Assembly: GCF_004028155.1 (NCBI RefSeq)
Contig: NZ_SBII01000001.1
Span: forward strand, 248,001 to 312,000
DNA from: Flavobacterium cerinum
GTDB lineage: Bacteria > Bacteroidota > Bacteroidia > Flavobacteriales > Flavobacteriaceae
Length of the DNA stretch: 64,000 bases
Direction: 5' to 3'
Part shown: positions 41,858-52,178 of the stretch, one piece after another
How positions within the stretch are numbered: the first letter of the stretch is position 1
Layout: every line of letters starts with the position of its first letter
Position numbers and translations under genes: made by a program
The notes under the pieces: model-generated
Databases searched by the model: none
Seen by the model: the letters and a program-made list of their open reading frames with translations, nothing else
What the model was told of the DNA's origin: nothing

Positions 41858-44803
41858 ATGTCTGAAGAAAGAGCAATAAGAATAAACAAAGTATTAAGGG
41901 AATTAAATATTTCGCTGGACAGGGCCGTGGAGTATCTTAAGGACAAAGGGCACGTTATTGAATCGAGTCCTAACGCTAAGATATCCAATGAGGAATATAA
42001 TGCCCTTTACAATCAATTTTCTGCTGACAAAGGTAAGAAAGCTGCTTCTCTCGAAGTAAGTGAAGAGAAACGCAAAGAAAAAGAAGCGCTTCGCATTGAG
42101 AGAGAAAAAGAAATTGAAGAAAAAAGGAAGCAGGACGAAGAGAGACAAAAACAGGAAGTGATCAAAGCGAGAGCTACACTATCTGGCCCGGTTTCTGTAG
42201 GCAAAATTGACCTTAATGCTAAAAAAGCTGAACCCTCTTCAGATACTCCTGCAAAAGCGCAGGAGCCTAAAGCTGCCCCTGTTGTAGAGGAGCCAAAGGT
42301 ACAAGTTGAGGCACCAAAGGTTGTTGAAGCACCTAAAGCTGTTGAGGCTCCAAAAGCTGAAACGCCAAAGGTTGAAGCACCTAAAGTTGCGGAAGCTCCA
42401 AAAGCTGAAACATCTAAACCGATTCAGAAAAAATCTGAGCCGGCTATACAGCCAAAAGCAAAAGAAGAGAAGCCAGTTATTGAGCCTAAAGCACAGCCTG
42501 AAGCTGCTGCTTCGGCACCTTCTGTAACACCGGCAGCTACCCCTGAAGTAGCGGCTCCGGAAGAAGAGAAGATCAAAACGCAATATCAAAAACTTACCGG
42601 TGCAACGTTCACCGGGCAAACTATAGATCTTTCTCAGTTCAATAAACCGAAAAAGAAAAAAGAAGAGTTTAAGAAAGAGGCTCCGAAGCCGGGTACTGCT
42701 GCTGCAAATCAGCAAAACCAGGATAAGAACAAAAGGAAAAGAATTACGCCTAAGCCTCAGGGTCAGGGTGGTGGTCAGCAAACGCAAAATAGCGGACCAA
42801 GACCTCCGGGTAATCAGATAAGACCAAATACAAATGGTCCTGCTGCTAACAAATTCGGACCTAACAAACGTCCTGCAATTGTTTCTAAAGTTGAGCCTAC
42901 TGAAGAAGAGGTTAAAAACCAAATCCGTGAGACTCTTGAGAAATTACAGGGTAAAGGAAATAAATCGAAAGCAGCTAAGTATAGAAGAGACAAGCGAGAT
43001 AGCCACCGTCAGAAATCTGATGATGAGCAAAGAATGCTTGATGAAGGAAGTAAAACACTTAAAGTTACTGAGTTTGTAACTGTAGGTGAAGTTGCTACCA
43101 TGATGGATGTGCCAATTACTAAAGTAATATCGGTATGTATGTCTCTTGGTATCATGGTTACCATGAACCAGCGTTTAGATGCAGAAACACTTACTATCGT
43201 TGCAGATGAGTTTGGATATGAGGTAGAATTTATTACTACTGATATTGAAGAAGCTATTCAGGTAGTAGAAGATAAAGAAGAAGATCTTGTACACAGAGCC
43301 CCGATCGTTACTGTAATGGGTCACGTTGACCACGGTAAAACATCGTTACTGGATTATATTCGTAAAGAAAATGTAATTGCTGGTGAGTCGGGTGGTATTA
43401 CACAGCACATCGGTGCCTATGGTGTAACACTTGATAATGGACAGAAAATTGCATTCCTTGATACACCGGGTCACGAGGCGTTTACCGCGATGCGTGCACG
43501 TGGTGCTCAGATTACAGATATTGCTATTGTTGTAATTGCGGCGGATGATGATATCATGCCACAAACAAAAGAGGCTATCAACCATGCTCAGGCAGCGGGT
43601 GTGCCAATTATATTTGCAATTAACAAAGTGGATAAGCCAACGGCTAATCCAGAGAAAATAAAAGAAAGACTTGCCGGTATGAACCTTCTTGTTGAAGATT
43701 GGGGAGGTAAAATACAGTCGCATGATATTTCTGCAAAAACAGGACTTGGTGTTAAAGACTTACTTGAAAAAGTATTGTTAGAGGCAGAGATCTTAGATCT
43801 TAAAGCTAATCCTGAAAAAGCTGCGGTTGGAACTGTAGTAGAGGCTTTCCTTGATAAAGGTAGAGGTTATATTTCTACAGTGCTTGTACAGGGTGGTACA
43901 CTTAAATTAGGTGACTATGTACTTGCGGGTAAACACCACGGTAAAGTTAAAGCAATGCATGATGAGCGTGGTAACAGTATTAAAGTTGCAGGTCCATCTA
44001 CGCCGATATCTATCTTAGGTCTTGATGGTGCTCCAACAGCAGGTGATAAGTTTAGTGTATTCCAGGATGAGAAAGAAGCTAAACAAATTGCAGCTAAACG
44101 TACTCAGTTAATGCGTGAGCAGTCTGTACGTACACAAAGACACATTACACTTGCAGAGATTGGAAGAAGGATCGCTCTTGGACAGTTTAAAGAACTTAAT
44201 ATTATCCTTAAAGGTGACGTGGATGGTTCAGTTGAGGCGCTTTCAGATTCATTCTCTAAATTATCAACTGAAGAGATCCAGATAAACATTATACATAAAG
44301 GTGTAGGTGCTATTACTGAATCTGACGTATTGCTTGCATCAGCTTCTGATGCCATCATTATCGGATTTAACGTTCGTCCTTCTGCTAGTGCAAGACAACT
44401 TGCCGACAAAGAAGAGATCGATATCAGAAACTACTCTATCATTTATGATGCGATTGATGATCTTAAGGATGCAATGGAAGGTATGCTATCTCCGGAAATG
44501 AAAGAAGAAGTTACTGGTACAGCAGAGATTCGTGAAACATTCAAAATATCTAAAATTGGTACTATTGCAGGATGTATGGTAACTGATGGTAAGATTTACA
44601 GAAACTCGAGAATCCGTCTTATTAGAGAAGGTGTGGTAATTTATACTGGAGAACTTACGGCACTTAAGCGTTTTAAAGACGATGTTAAAGAGGTTTCTAA
44701 AGGTTATGACTGTGGTATTCAGATCAAGAATTATAACGACATACAACAGCTTGACGTTATAGAGGCTTACCAGGAAGTAGAAGTGAAGAAAAAGCTTAAA
44801 TAA
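41858..44803 (+). CDS. infB: Translation initiation factor IF-2
   Basis: The 981-residue GTPase places initiator tRNA on the ribosome. It has an N-terminal helical domain (residues 1-60) and a long low-complexity linker (about 60-400) rich in repeated EAPK/AEAPKAE units, then proline/glutamine-rich stretches. IF2-N follows, then the G domain from about residue 487 ([29 protein letters not shown]) and domains II to IV. The linker accounts for the size and makes long false frames on the opposite strand. It ends the rimP-nusA-infB operon. Confidence 0.97.
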   Translation: MSEERAIRINKVLRELNISLDRAVEYLKDKGHVIESSPNAKISNEEYNALYNQFSADKGKKAASLEVSEEKRKEKEALRIEREKEIEEKRKQDEERQKQEVIKARATLSGPVSVGKIDLNAKKAEPSSDTPAKAQEPKAAPVVEEPKVQVEAPKVVEAPKAVEAPKAETPKVEAPKVAEAPKAETSKPIQKKSEPAIQPKAKEEKPVIEPKAQPEAAASAPSVTPAATPEVAAPEEEKIKTQYQKLTGATFTGQTIDLSQFNKPKKKKEEFKKEAPKPGTAAANQQNQDKNKRKRITPKPQGQGGGQQTQNSGPRPPGNQIRPNTNGPAANKFGPNKRPAIVSKVEPTEEEVKNQIRETLEKLQGKGNKSKAAKYRRDKRDSHRQKSDDEQRMLDEGSKTLKVTEFVTVGEVATMMDVPITKVISVCMSLGIMVTMNQRLDAETLTIVADEFGYEVEFITTDIEEAIQVVEDKEEDLVHRAPIVTVMGHVDHGKTSLLDYIRKENVIAGESGGITQHIGAYGVTLDNGQKIAFLDTPGHEAFTAMRARGAQITDIAIVVIAADDDIMPQTKEAINHAQAAGVPIIFAINKVDKPTANPEKIKERLAGMNLLVEDWGGKIQSHDISAKTGLGVKDLLEKVLLEAEILDLKANPEKAAVGTVVEAFLDKGRGYISTVLVQGGTLKLGDYVLAGKHHGKVKAMHDERGNSIKVAGPSTPISILGLDGAPTAGDKFSVFQDEKEAKQIAAKRTQLMREQSVRTQRHITLAEIGRRIALGQFKELNIILKGDVDGSVEALSDSFSKLSTEEIQINIIHKGVGAITESDVLLASASDAIIIGFNVRPSASARQLADKEEIDIRNYSIIYDAIDDLKDAMEGMLSPEMKEEVTGTAEIRETFKISKIGTIAGCMVTDGKIYRNSRIRLIREGVVIYTGELTALKRFKDDVKEVSKGYDCGIQIKNYNDIQQLDVIEAYQEVEVKKKLK

Positions 44804-44823
44804 TTTAAGTTTTTAATATTATA

Positions 44824-44857
44824 AAAATCCCCGACTGTAATTGCAGTCGGGGATTTT
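44824..44857 (+). terminator. Terminator of the rimP-nusA-infB operon
   Basis: AAAATCCCCGACTG and CAGTCGGGGATTTT form a perfect 14-bp stem. Confidence 0.92.
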
Positions 44858-45095
44858 CTTTTTATATGAATTTTGTTGAATGAAAGATCCTGGTTCATTA
44901 AACAGGGAGGGTTTAGAAGCTTTTTTGCCGGGTTGGGAAGAATATTCGTGGCATTGGGTGGATGTGTAGCGGAAAAGCTTTTGGAGGTCTTCAATTGGCT
45001 TAGATGAGGAAAGTAATCTTTGCTGAATTAAGTCTTGATTTGGTTTTAGATTATTCTAAATGAAAAATAGCTGAAATAAAAAGTGTTTATAATGT

Positions 45096-45120
45096 AAAAA
45101 TCCCGCAATTGCGGGATTTT
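45096..45120. terminator. Terminator of the SPOR-domain gene
   Basis: AAAATCCCGCAA/TTGCGGGATTTT, a perfect palindrome with flanking A and T runs, 16 nt past the stop at 45137. Confidence 0.85.
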
Positions 45121-45136
45121 ATTGTTTGATTTTTGC

Positions 45137-45526
45137 TTATTTATTTGGTTTTATAAGCAGTGCATAAGGGTATTTTTTCTTGATGTCGATTAGTTTTCTT
45201 TCGGCATCAATACGCGATTTAAAATTTCCAACCCATACTTTATAGGTAGGGCTTTCGAAAATTATAGTACCATCTAAATTTTTGAATTCTCTTCTGAATT
45301 CAGCTAGTGTTTTTCTCGCTTTATCGTTGTCACCGTAGAATATTTGAACTTTATAGCGATCATTTACGGTTATAGATGAGTTGATTTTGCGCTTTTCTGC
45401 TAGTAGTTGTTCGAATCGTGGGTCCTGATTAACAGAAATATTGGACTCCTGGGCCATACATTCGACCCCGAAAAAAGTAAGTAATATAAAGGCCGCATTG
45501 TAAGACCTGAGGTTTAAAATTCTCAT
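45137..45526 (-). CDS. Exported SPOR-domain protein
   Basis: The 129-residue protein has a signal peptide (residues 1-25, ending CMAQ) and a C-terminal SPOR domain (about 53-129): YKVQIFYGDNDKARKTLAEF, YKVWVGNFKSRIDAERKLID, KKYPYALLIKP. SPOR domains bind denuded peptidoglycan at division sites. Between them is a short linker with no other domain. It is a single gene with its own promoter (45545-45576) and is divergent from the act operon. Confidence 0.88.
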   Translation of the reverse strand: MRILNLRSYNAAFILLTFFGVECMAQESNISVNQDPRFEQLLAEKRKINSSITVNDRYKVQIFYGDNDKARKTLAEFRREFKNLDGTIIFESPTYKVWVGNFKSRIDAERKLIDIKKKYPYALLIKPNK

Positions 45527-45544
45527 AATGAACTGTATTTAACG

Positions 45545-45576
45545 CAAAAGTACGACTAATTATTATATGCCTCCAA
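45545..45576 (-). promoter_or_regulatory. Promoter of the SPOR-domain gene
   Basis: On the minus strand: TTG (45574-45576), 21-nt spacer, TACTTTTG (45545-45552), ending 18 nt before the ATG. Confidence 0.6.
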
Positions 45577-45628
45577 GAGTAATTTATTTAGAATTGTTAT
45601 AAATTATGAGATAAGGTTTGTTTAGGGT

Positions 45629-45657
45629 TTGAGAATAATTCTTAAGTCGTATTTTTG
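45629..45657 (+). promoter_or_regulatory. Promoter of the act-cox respiratory operon
   Basis: TTG (45629-45631), 18-nt spacer, TATTTTTG (45650-45657). A good consensus match 80 nt before actA; no other promoter of this type was noticed within the operon. Confidence 0.7.
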
Positions 45658-45737
45658 TGGGAGTTTTTAAAAAGCATGGTGTTTGCTCACTACGCATGTA
45701 AAAACCTTACCTAATTAAGTCGATAATCATTTTTAAT

Positions 45738-47078
45738 ATGAAAAAAGTGGGTAACCATAATTCGTTTTCAAGGATTTTATTGTTTTGTCTGGCGTTTTCG
45801 CTGTCATTCTCCATTACATCTTATGCACAGGATGCTGCGGCACCGGCAGCAACAGCTCCGGCTGATGCAGCGGCAGCTGCCCCGGCTGAGGGCGCAGGTG
45901 ATCCTGTAAAGGGTAAAGAGTTGTTTAATACTCTTTGCGCTGCATGTCACAAACTTGATGCCAAGTCTACAGGGCCGGCATTAAGAGGTGTTGCTGACAG
46001 GCATGCTCGTACATGGTTGTATTCATGGGTGAAAAACAGCAGTGAAATGATAAAGGCAGGAGATCCTGCAGCAGTAAAACTATTTGCTGAAAATAACAAA
46101 TCAGTAATGACTCCGTTTCCGCAGTTGTCGCATGGTGATATTGATAATATCCTTGCGTATACATCTGCACCGGCACCGGTAGTTGAAAAACCGGCGGGCG
46201 CAGCTGCAGCTGGTGAAACAAGTAAAACAGGAGTGTCTAATGATCTTGTGCTTTTTGCGCTTGTATTAGTTCTTGCGGTACTAATTATAATGCTTGTTTT
46301 AGTGACAAGAACATTAAAAAGAGTATCTGCGGCTAATGGTGTAGAGGTTGTGAGTAAAGATTCTTCGGTGTCTTTATGGAGGGCTTATGCTAAAAATCAG
46401 TTCCTTGTGTTTGTGACTGTTATATTGCTGATGCTTTCTTCTTCATACTTCCTTTACGGATATCTTATGCAAATAGGGGTAGACCAAGGGTATGAGCCGA
46501 TACAGCCAATTCACTTCTCTCACAAAATTCACGCTGGTGATAATGGTATTGATTGTAAATACTGTCACTCATCTGCGAGAGTAAGTAAAACTTCAGGTAT
46601 ACCGTCACTTAATGTGTGTATGAACTGTCATAAGAATGTTTCTGAATTCCAAGGGGATAAAGATTCTACGTATGTAGATCATTCAAAAGAGTTCTATTCG
46701 GGTGAAATCAAAAAATTATATGATGCAGTTGGTTGGGATGCAGCTGCTCAAAAATATACAGGAAAACAAAAACCTGTTAAATGGGTTAGAGTACATAATC
46801 TTCCGGATTTCGTTTACTTCAACCATTCACAGCACGTTTCGGTTGCTGGTGTAGAGTGTCAAACTTGCCACGGTCCTGTTGAGACTATGGAGGTAATGAG
46901 ACAACATTCACCATTAACAATGGGCTGGTGTATTAACTGTCACCGTGAAACCGATGTTAAGGTTGAAGGTAATGATTACTACAAGAAAATCCACGATGAG
47001 CTTGCCAAAAAATATGGCGTACAAAAGCTAACTGCTGCTAATATGGGTGGTACTGAGTGTGGTAAATGTCACTATTAA
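45738..47078 (+). CDS. actA: Alternative complex III subunit ActA: monoheme plus pentaheme cytochrome c
   Basis: ActA passes electrons from the quinol-oxidising core of alternative complex III toward the oxidase. The 446-residue protein has a signal peptide (about 1-30), an Ala/Pro-rich linker and a monoheme domain (CAACH at 67-71). Two membrane helices follow (about 170-195 and 220-245), then a pentaheme domain with CKYCH, CMNCH, CQTCH, CINCH and CGKCH. This makes six CxxCH motifs, one more than the pentaheme-only ActA described from Rhodothermus. It is the first gene of the operon, 33 nt before actB. Confidence 0.92.
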   Translation: MKKVGNHNSFSRILLFCLAFSLSFSITSYAQDAAAPAATAPADAAAAAPAEGAGDPVKGKELFNTLCAACHKLDAKSTGPALRGVADRHARTWLYSWVKNSSEMIKAGDPAAVKLFAENNKSVMTPFPQLSHGDIDNILAYTSAPAPVVEKPAGAAAAGETSKTGVSNDLVLFALVLVLAVLIIMLVLVTRTLKRVSAANGVEVVSKDSSVSLWRAYAKNQFLVFVTVILLMLSSSYFLYGYLMQIGVDQGYEPIQPIHFSHKIHAGDNGIDCKYCHSSARVSKTSGIPSLNVCMNCHKNVSEFQGDKDSTYVDHSKEFYSGEIKKLYDAVGWDAAAQKYTGKQKPVKWVRVHNLPDFVYFNHSQHVSVAGVECQTCHGPVETMEVMRQHSPLTMGWCINCHRETDVKVEGNDYYKKIHDELAKKYGVQKLTAANMGGTECGKCHY

Positions 47079-47111
47079 TCAATTTTTAAGAAGCTAATAT
47101 CTATATACAAC

Positions 47112-50100
47112 ATGGCATCAAACAAAAAATACTGGCAAAGTGTTGAAGAGCTTAATGAAAACAGCTCTATTGTTGAGACGCTAAGAAACAACGAATTTGT
47201 AGAGCAGATTCCTACTGACGAATTTCTTGGTGACAAGGAAGCGCTAGCATCTTCATCTACAAGCCGTCGTGACTTTTTGAAATATGTAGGGTTCAGTACT
47301 GCAGCTGCATCATTGGCAGCTTGCGAGGGCCCGGTTATCAAGTCTATTCCTTACGTAATACAGCCGGAAGAAATCGTACCGGGTGTTGCTGATTACTATG
47401 CAACAACCATGAATGATGGTTTCGATTTCGCTAACATAGTAATAAAGACCCGTGAGGGTCGTCCTATTAAGGTTGAGAACAACGTTCTTGCCGGGGCTAA
47501 AATCGCGGCTAACGCGAGAGTACATGCATCGGTATTATCTTTGTATGACAGTATGCGTTTAAAAGAACCTTTAATTTCTGGTAAACCAGCTTCTTGGGAA
47601 GATGTGGATGCTAAAGTTAAGGATGGTCTTTCTAAAGCAGCGGCAGGTGCGGGTAGTGTAGTAGTGCTTACGGGTACTACGGCGAGTCCTTCAACTGATA
47701 AGTTAATTGCTGAATTCGGTACAAAATATCCAGGTTTTAAACACGTGGTGTATGATGCAGTATCTTCATCAGAAGCATTGGATGCTTTCCAGGCGGTTTA
47801 TGGTGAAAGAGCTCTTGCGGATTACGATTTTGGTAAAGCTGATGTTATTCTTTCTGTTGGTGCTGATTTCTTAGGAGACTGGCAAGGTGGAGGGTTTGAT
47901 ACAGGTTATTCTGCGGGTCGTATTCCTAAGCAAGGTAAAATGTCTAAGCATATCCAGATCGAGGCTAATATGTCTTTAGCTGGTTCTAATGCAGACAAGC
48001 GTATTCCATTGACGGTTACTGAGCAAAAATATGCTCTTGTTACAATATATAATGTTATTACAGGTGCATCTGTTAGCGTGCCAAAATTCGCTAATGCTGC
48101 ATACGGTGAGGCAGTTATGGCTGCTGCAAAACAAGTTAAGGCTGCTGGTGCTCGTGGAGTAGTAGTTTCAGGTCTTGATGATGTTAATGCTCAGTTATTA
48201 GTGCTTGCTATTAATAACACATTACAGTCTCAGGCTTTCAATCCTGGTGCTGCACGTCTTACAAGAAAAGGTGATGCAAAAGCGGTTGCTCAACTTGTAA
48301 GCGATATGAAAGCTGGTAAAGTACATGCGCTTATTATGAGTGGTGTGAATCCAGTTTATACCTTGCCAAACAGTACTGATTTCGCTGAGGGTCTTAAAAA
48401 AGTAAAATTATCGGTTTCTTTCTCTCTTAAAGAAGATGAAACTGCTTCTTTAACAACGGTTGCTGCTGCTGCTCCTCATTACTTAGAGGCTTGGGGTGAT
48501 GTTAGTGTAGCTAAAGGATACTATGGTATCATGCAGCCTACAATTCGTCCGTTGTTTAAAACAAAACAATTCCAGGATGCGTTACTTGCCTGGGCGGGTA
48601 ATGGTTTAGCGTATTACGATTACTTAAGAGCTGTTGCTGCTACAAGTGCAAACGGAAAATCGTGGACACAATTAGTGCATGACGGTGTTCATGTTTCTGA
48701 AGTGCTTCCTGCTGCTTCTGCTTCTGCTGCTGATTATAGTGGAGCTGCTTCTAAACTTGCTGCTGCAAAACCAGCTGCCGGATTAGAATTGGTATTGTAT
48801 ACTAAAGTTGGTATGGGAGATGGTCAACAGGCTAATAACCCATGGCTTCAGGAATTCCCTGATCCAATTACAAGAGTATCTTGGGATAACTATGCAACTG
48901 TATCTAAGTTTGATGCAGAGAAATTAGATCTTGAAAACTACAATGTTGCAAACGGTGGTCTTAACGGTAGCTATGTAACTATTGAAGTTAATGGGAAAAA
49001 ACTTGAAAATGTACCGGTAATTATTCAACCGGGACAGGCTAGAGGTACTGTAGGTCTTGCTTTAGGTTACGGCCGTAAAGCTGCCATGAAAAAAGAAATG
49101 ATCGTAGGTGTTAATGCTTACACATTATATAATAATCTTAACTCATTCCAGTCTGCGAAACTGACTAAAACTGCCGGTGACCACGAGTTTGCCTGCGTTC
49201 AGCTTCAAAAAACATTAATGGGTAGAGGAGATATCATTAAAGAAACTGTTCTTAAAGATTTCAACACTAAAGATGCTTCAGAATGGAACATCATGCCGGT
49301 TGTGTCTTTAGATCATAAAGAAGTTCCTGCTGCATCGGTAGATCTTTGGGAGTCTTTTGACAGAACAACAGGACATCACTTTAACCTTTCTATCGATCTT
49401 AATGCTTGTACCGGTTGTGGAGCGTGCGTTATCGCTTGTCACGCTGAAAACAATGTACCGGTAGTAGGAAAATCTGAAATAAGAAGAAGCCGTGATATGC
49501 ACTGGTTGCGTATTGACAGGTATTACTCTTCTGAAGAAACATTTGCAGGAGACGTTACGCGTAAAGAAGGTGCTTCAGGATTATTTGATTCAGTGTCTAC
49601 ATTCAATGCAATGGAAGATCCGTCAGAAAACCCTCAGGTAGCATTCCAGCCGGTAATGTGTCAGCACTGTAACCACGCGCCATGTGAAACTGTTTGTCCA
49701 GTTGCTGCAACGTCTCACGGACGTCAGGGACAAAACCAAATGGCTTACAACCGTTGCGTAGGTACTCGTTACTGTGCAAACAACTGTCCATATAAGGTAC
49801 GTCGTTTTAACTGGTTCCTTTATAATAAAAACAGCGAATTTGATTATCATATGAATGATGATCTGGGCCGTATGGTTCTTAACCCTGATGTGAACGTTCG
49901 TTCAAGAGGTGTTATGGAAAAATGTTCATTCTGTATCCAAGGTACTCAAGCGGTTATCCTTAAGGCTAAACGTGAAGGTAGAGTGGTTGCAAAAGGTGAG
50001 TTTCACAATGCCGCGGCTTGTTCTGCAGCCTGCAGCAGCGGAGCAATGGTATTTGGTGACGTAAACGAAAAAGAGGATCCTATTGTGGCCCTTAAAGAAG

Positions 50101-50180
50101 ATGAGAGAGCTTACCACCTGCTTAGCCAGATTGGAACTCAACCAAATGTATTCTACCACGTAAAAGTTAGAAATACATAA
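47112..50180 (+). CDS. actB: Alternative complex III subunit ActB: molybdopterin-fold and iron-sulfur subunit
   Basis: The 1022-residue protein has a twin-arginine signal (TSRRDFLKYVGFSTAAASL, about 53-71), a large molybdopterin-oxidoreductase-like domain (to about 740) that in known ActB carries no molybdenum cofactor, and a ferredoxin-like C-terminal domain. The latter starts with CTGCGACVIAC (near residue 765) and continues with CQHCNHAPCETVCP, CVGTRYCANNCP, CSFCIQG and CSAACSSG, enough for several iron-sulfur clusters. It lies on the outer face of the membrane and feeds ActA. actC follows 37 nt downstream. Confidence 0.95.
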   Translation: MASNKKYWQSVEELNENSSIVETLRNNEFVEQIPTDEFLGDKEALASSSTSRRDFLKYVGFSTAAASLAACEGPVIKSIPYVIQPEEIVPGVADYYATTMNDGFDFANIVIKTREGRPIKVENNVLAGAKIAANARVHASVLSLYDSMRLKEPLISGKPASWEDVDAKVKDGLSKAAAGAGSVVVLTGTTASPSTDKLIAEFGTKYPGFKHVVYDAVSSSEALDAFQAVYGERALADYDFGKADVILSVGADFLGDWQGGGFDTGYSAGRIPKQGKMSKHIQIEANMSLAGSNADKRIPLTVTEQKYALVTIYNVITGASVSVPKFANAAYGEAVMAAAKQVKAAGARGVVVSGLDDVNAQLLVLAINNTLQSQAFNPGAARLTRKGDAKAVAQLVSDMKAGKVHALIMSGVNPVYTLPNSTDFAEGLKKVKLSVSFSLKEDETASLTTVAAAAPHYLEAWGDVSVAKGYYGIMQPTIRPLFKTKQFQDALLAWAGNGLAYYDYLRAVAATSANGKSWTQLVHDGVHVSEVLPAASASAADYSGAASKLAAAKPAAGLELVLYTKVGMGDGQQANNPWLQEFPDPITRVSWDNYATVSKFDAEKLDLENYNVANGGLNGSYVTIEVNGKKLENVPVIIQPGQARGTVGLALGYGRKAAMKKEMIVGVNAYTLYNNLNSFQSAKLTKTAGDHEFACVQLQKTLMGRGDIIKETVLKDFNTKDASEWNIMPVVSLDHKEVPAASVDLWESFDRTTGHHFNLSIDLNACTGCGACVIACHAENNVPVVGKSEIRRSRDMHWLRIDRYYSSEETFAGDVTRKEGASGLFDSVSTFNAMEDPSENPQVAFQPVMCQHCNHAPCETVCPVAATSHGRQGQNQMAYNRCVGTRYCANNCPYKVRRFNWFLYNKNSEFDYHMNDDLGRMVLNPDVNVRSRGVMEKCSFCIQGTQAVILKAKREGRVVAKGEFHNAAACSAACSSGAMVFGDVNEKEDPIVALKEDERAYHLLSQIGTQPNVFYHVKVRNT

Positions 50181-50217
50181 TAACAAGTAATATTAATAAG
50201 AAACACTATAAAGGATT

Positions 50218-51642
50218 ATGTCGTCTCATTACGAAGCACCCATTAGAAAACCTTTAATTATAGGTGATAAAAATTATCATGATGTAACTGTTGATGTTGC
50301 AAGGCCTGTTGAAGGCAGAGCAAACAAGCAATGGTGGATCGCATTTTCAATTGCGCTTGCTGCTTTCCTTTGGGGAATAGCTTGTGTCGCCTATACAGTT
50401 GGAACAGGTATCGGAACATGGGGTTCAAATAAAACCGTTGGCTGGGCCTGGGATATCACCAACTTCGTTTGGTGGGTAGGTATCGGTCACGCAGGAACCC
50501 TAATTTCAGCAGTACTTTTATTATTCCGCCAAAAATGGAGAATGGCTATTAACCGCTCTGCGGAAGCAATGACCATCTTCTCTGTAATCCAGGCAGCTAT
50601 GTTCCCGGTATTCCACATGGGTCGTCCATGGTTAGCATACTGGGTAATGCCAATCCCTAACCAGTTTGGTTCGCTTTGGGTTAACTTTAACTCCCCGCTG
50701 CTTTGGGACGTATTTGCAATCTCAACTTACCTTTCAGTATCACTGGTTTTCTGGTGGACAGGTTTGTTACCCGATTTTGCAATGCTTCGAGACAGAGCTA
50801 TAACTCCTTTTACAAAAAGAGTTTATTCTATCCTAAGTTTTGGATGGAGTGGTAGAGCTAAAGACTGGCAGCGTTTTGAGGAAGTATCTCTTGTACTTGC
50901 CGGACTTGCCACGCCTCTTGTACTTTCTGTACACACAATCGTATCTTTTGACTTTGCTACCTCGGTTATACCGGGATGGCATACAACGATTCTTCCGCCT
51001 TACTTCGTTGCGGGAGCAATCTTCTCTGGATTTGCAATGGTAAATACCCTGCTTATCATCATGAGAAAAGTCTCTAATCTTGAAGCTTACATCACTGTAC
51101 AGCATATCGAACTGATGAATATTGTAATCATGATTACAGGTTCTATCGTAGGTATCGCTTATATTACTGAGTTATTCGTTGCCTGGTATTCAGGTGTAGA
51201 ATACGAACAGTATGCTTTCCTTAACAGGGCTACAGGTCCTTACTGGTGGGCTTATGCACTGATGATGACTTGTAATGTTATCTCTCCGCAGGTAATGTGG
51301 TTCAAAAAGATCAGAACAAGCATCTTCGTTTCTTTTGTTATTTCAATTGTTGTAAACATAGGTATGTGGTTTGAACGTTTCGTAATTATCGTAACATCAC
51401 TTCACAGAGATTACCTACCATCATCATGGACAATGTTCCAGCCTACTTTTGTAGATGCAGGTTTCTTCATTGGTACAATTGGTTTCTTCTTTGTATTATT
51501 CCTTCTTTATTCTAGGAGTTTCCCTGTAATTGCACAGGCAGAGGTTAAATCGATCATGAAGACTTCAAGTGAGACTTACAAAAAATTAAGAGAACAGGGA
51601 GGTCACGACAATCATTCACATTCAGAACAAAATCATCACTAA
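50218..51642 (+). CDS. actC: Alternative complex III subunit ActC: NrfD/PsrC-type quinol-binding membrane protein
   Basis: The 474-residue protein has about ten membrane helices of the NrfD/PsrC family and would hold the menaquinol site. Conserved segments are WWVGIGHAGTLISAVLLLFR, FHMGRPWLAYWVMP, LPPYFVAGAIFSGFAMV and NIGMWFERFVIIV. The C-terminus is an unusual charged, histidine-rich tail (GGHDNHSHSEQNHH). actD begins 4 nt downstream, so the two are coupled. Confidence 0.94.
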   Translation: MSSHYEAPIRKPLIIGDKNYHDVTVDVARPVEGRANKQWWIAFSIALAAFLWGIACVAYTVGTGIGTWGSNKTVGWAWDITNFVWWVGIGHAGTLISAVLLLFRQKWRMAINRSAEAMTIFSVIQAAMFPVFHMGRPWLAYWVMPIPNQFGSLWVNFNSPLLWDVFAISTYLSVSLVFWWTGLLPDFAMLRDRAITPFTKRVYSILSFGWSGRAKDWQRFEEVSLVLAGLATPLVLSVHTIVSFDFATSVIPGWHTTILPPYFVAGAIFSGFAMVNTLLIIMRKVSNLEAYITVQHIELMNIVIMITGSIVGIAYITELFVAWYSGVEYEQYAFLNRATGPYWWAYALMMTCNVISPQVMWFKKIRTSIFVSFVISIVVNIGMWFERFVIIVTSLHRDYLPSSWTMFQPTFVDAGFFIGTIGFFFVLFLLYSRSFPVIAQAEVKSIMKTSSETYKKLREQGGHDNHSHSEQNHH

Positions 51643-51646
51643 GATC

Positions 51647-52171
51647 ATGAGTAATAAAGTTATACATGTACTATACAATGACGATGATATCCTTATGGAT
51701 GCAGTAAGGCAAACTCGTGCTGCGCATCATCACATTGAAGAAATTTACACGCCATTCCCGGTTCACGGGCTTGATAAGGCAATGGGCCTTGCTCCTACAA
51801 GAATAGCTATTACATCATTCTTATATGGTTTAGTTGGATTATCTGTTGCTACGGCAATGATGAATTATATCATGATCCAAGACTGGCCACAGGATATTGG
51901 AGGAAAACCAAGCTTTAGCTATATTCAAAATATGCCGGCTTTTGTACCGGTAATGTTTGAGATGACTGTATTTTTTGCAGCTCACTTAATGGTTATTACT
52001 TTTTATATGAGAAGTAAATTATGGCCATTTAAAGAGGCAGAAAATCCAGATGTGAGAACTACAGATGACCATTTCTTAATGGAAGTTGCAGTTCATGGCG
52101 ATGAAGACCAAATGGTTGCTTTCTTTGAGAAAACAGGAGCAGTGGAAGTAAAAGTAATTGATAAGCATTAA
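51647..52171 (+). CDS. actD: Alternative complex III subunit ActD (DUF3341)
   Basis: The 174-residue protein has two membrane helices (about 53-75 and 100-122) and the DUF3341 features: DDDILMDAVRQTRAAHHHIE, YTPFPVHGLDKAMGL, TDDHFLMEV and a final EKTGAVEVKVI. ActD has no cofactor and helps assemble or stabilise the complex. It lies between actC and actE with gaps of 4 and 7 nt. Confidence 0.93.
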   Translation: MSNKVIHVLYNDDDILMDAVRQTRAAHHHIEEIYTPFPVHGLDKAMGLAPTRIAITSFLYGLVGLSVATAMMNYIMIQDWPQDIGGKPSFSYIQNMPAFVPVMFEMTVFFAAHLMVITFYMRSKLWPFKEAENPDVRTTDDHFLMEVAVHGDEDQMVAFFEKTGAVEVKVIDKH

Positions 52172-52178
52172 CAGAACT

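Larger units (their letters stand above)
44804..45136. other. Intergenic region between infB and the SPOR gene
   Basis: Contains two terminators, 44824-44857 for infB and 45096-45120 for the convergent SPOR gene. About 240 nt between them show no supported frame or repeat. Confidence 0.5.

Noticed and set aside
42306..42420. Tandem DNA repeats in the infB linker as a separate element
   Set aside because: The repetition is at codon level (EAPK units) in a linker known to vary in IF-2; no separate repeat element is needed.
42239..42922. Long minus-strand open frame opposite infB
   Set aside because: It is the complement of the low-complexity EAPK-rich linker of IF-2; the protein is Arg/Phe/Leu-biased with no domain, and infB is certain.
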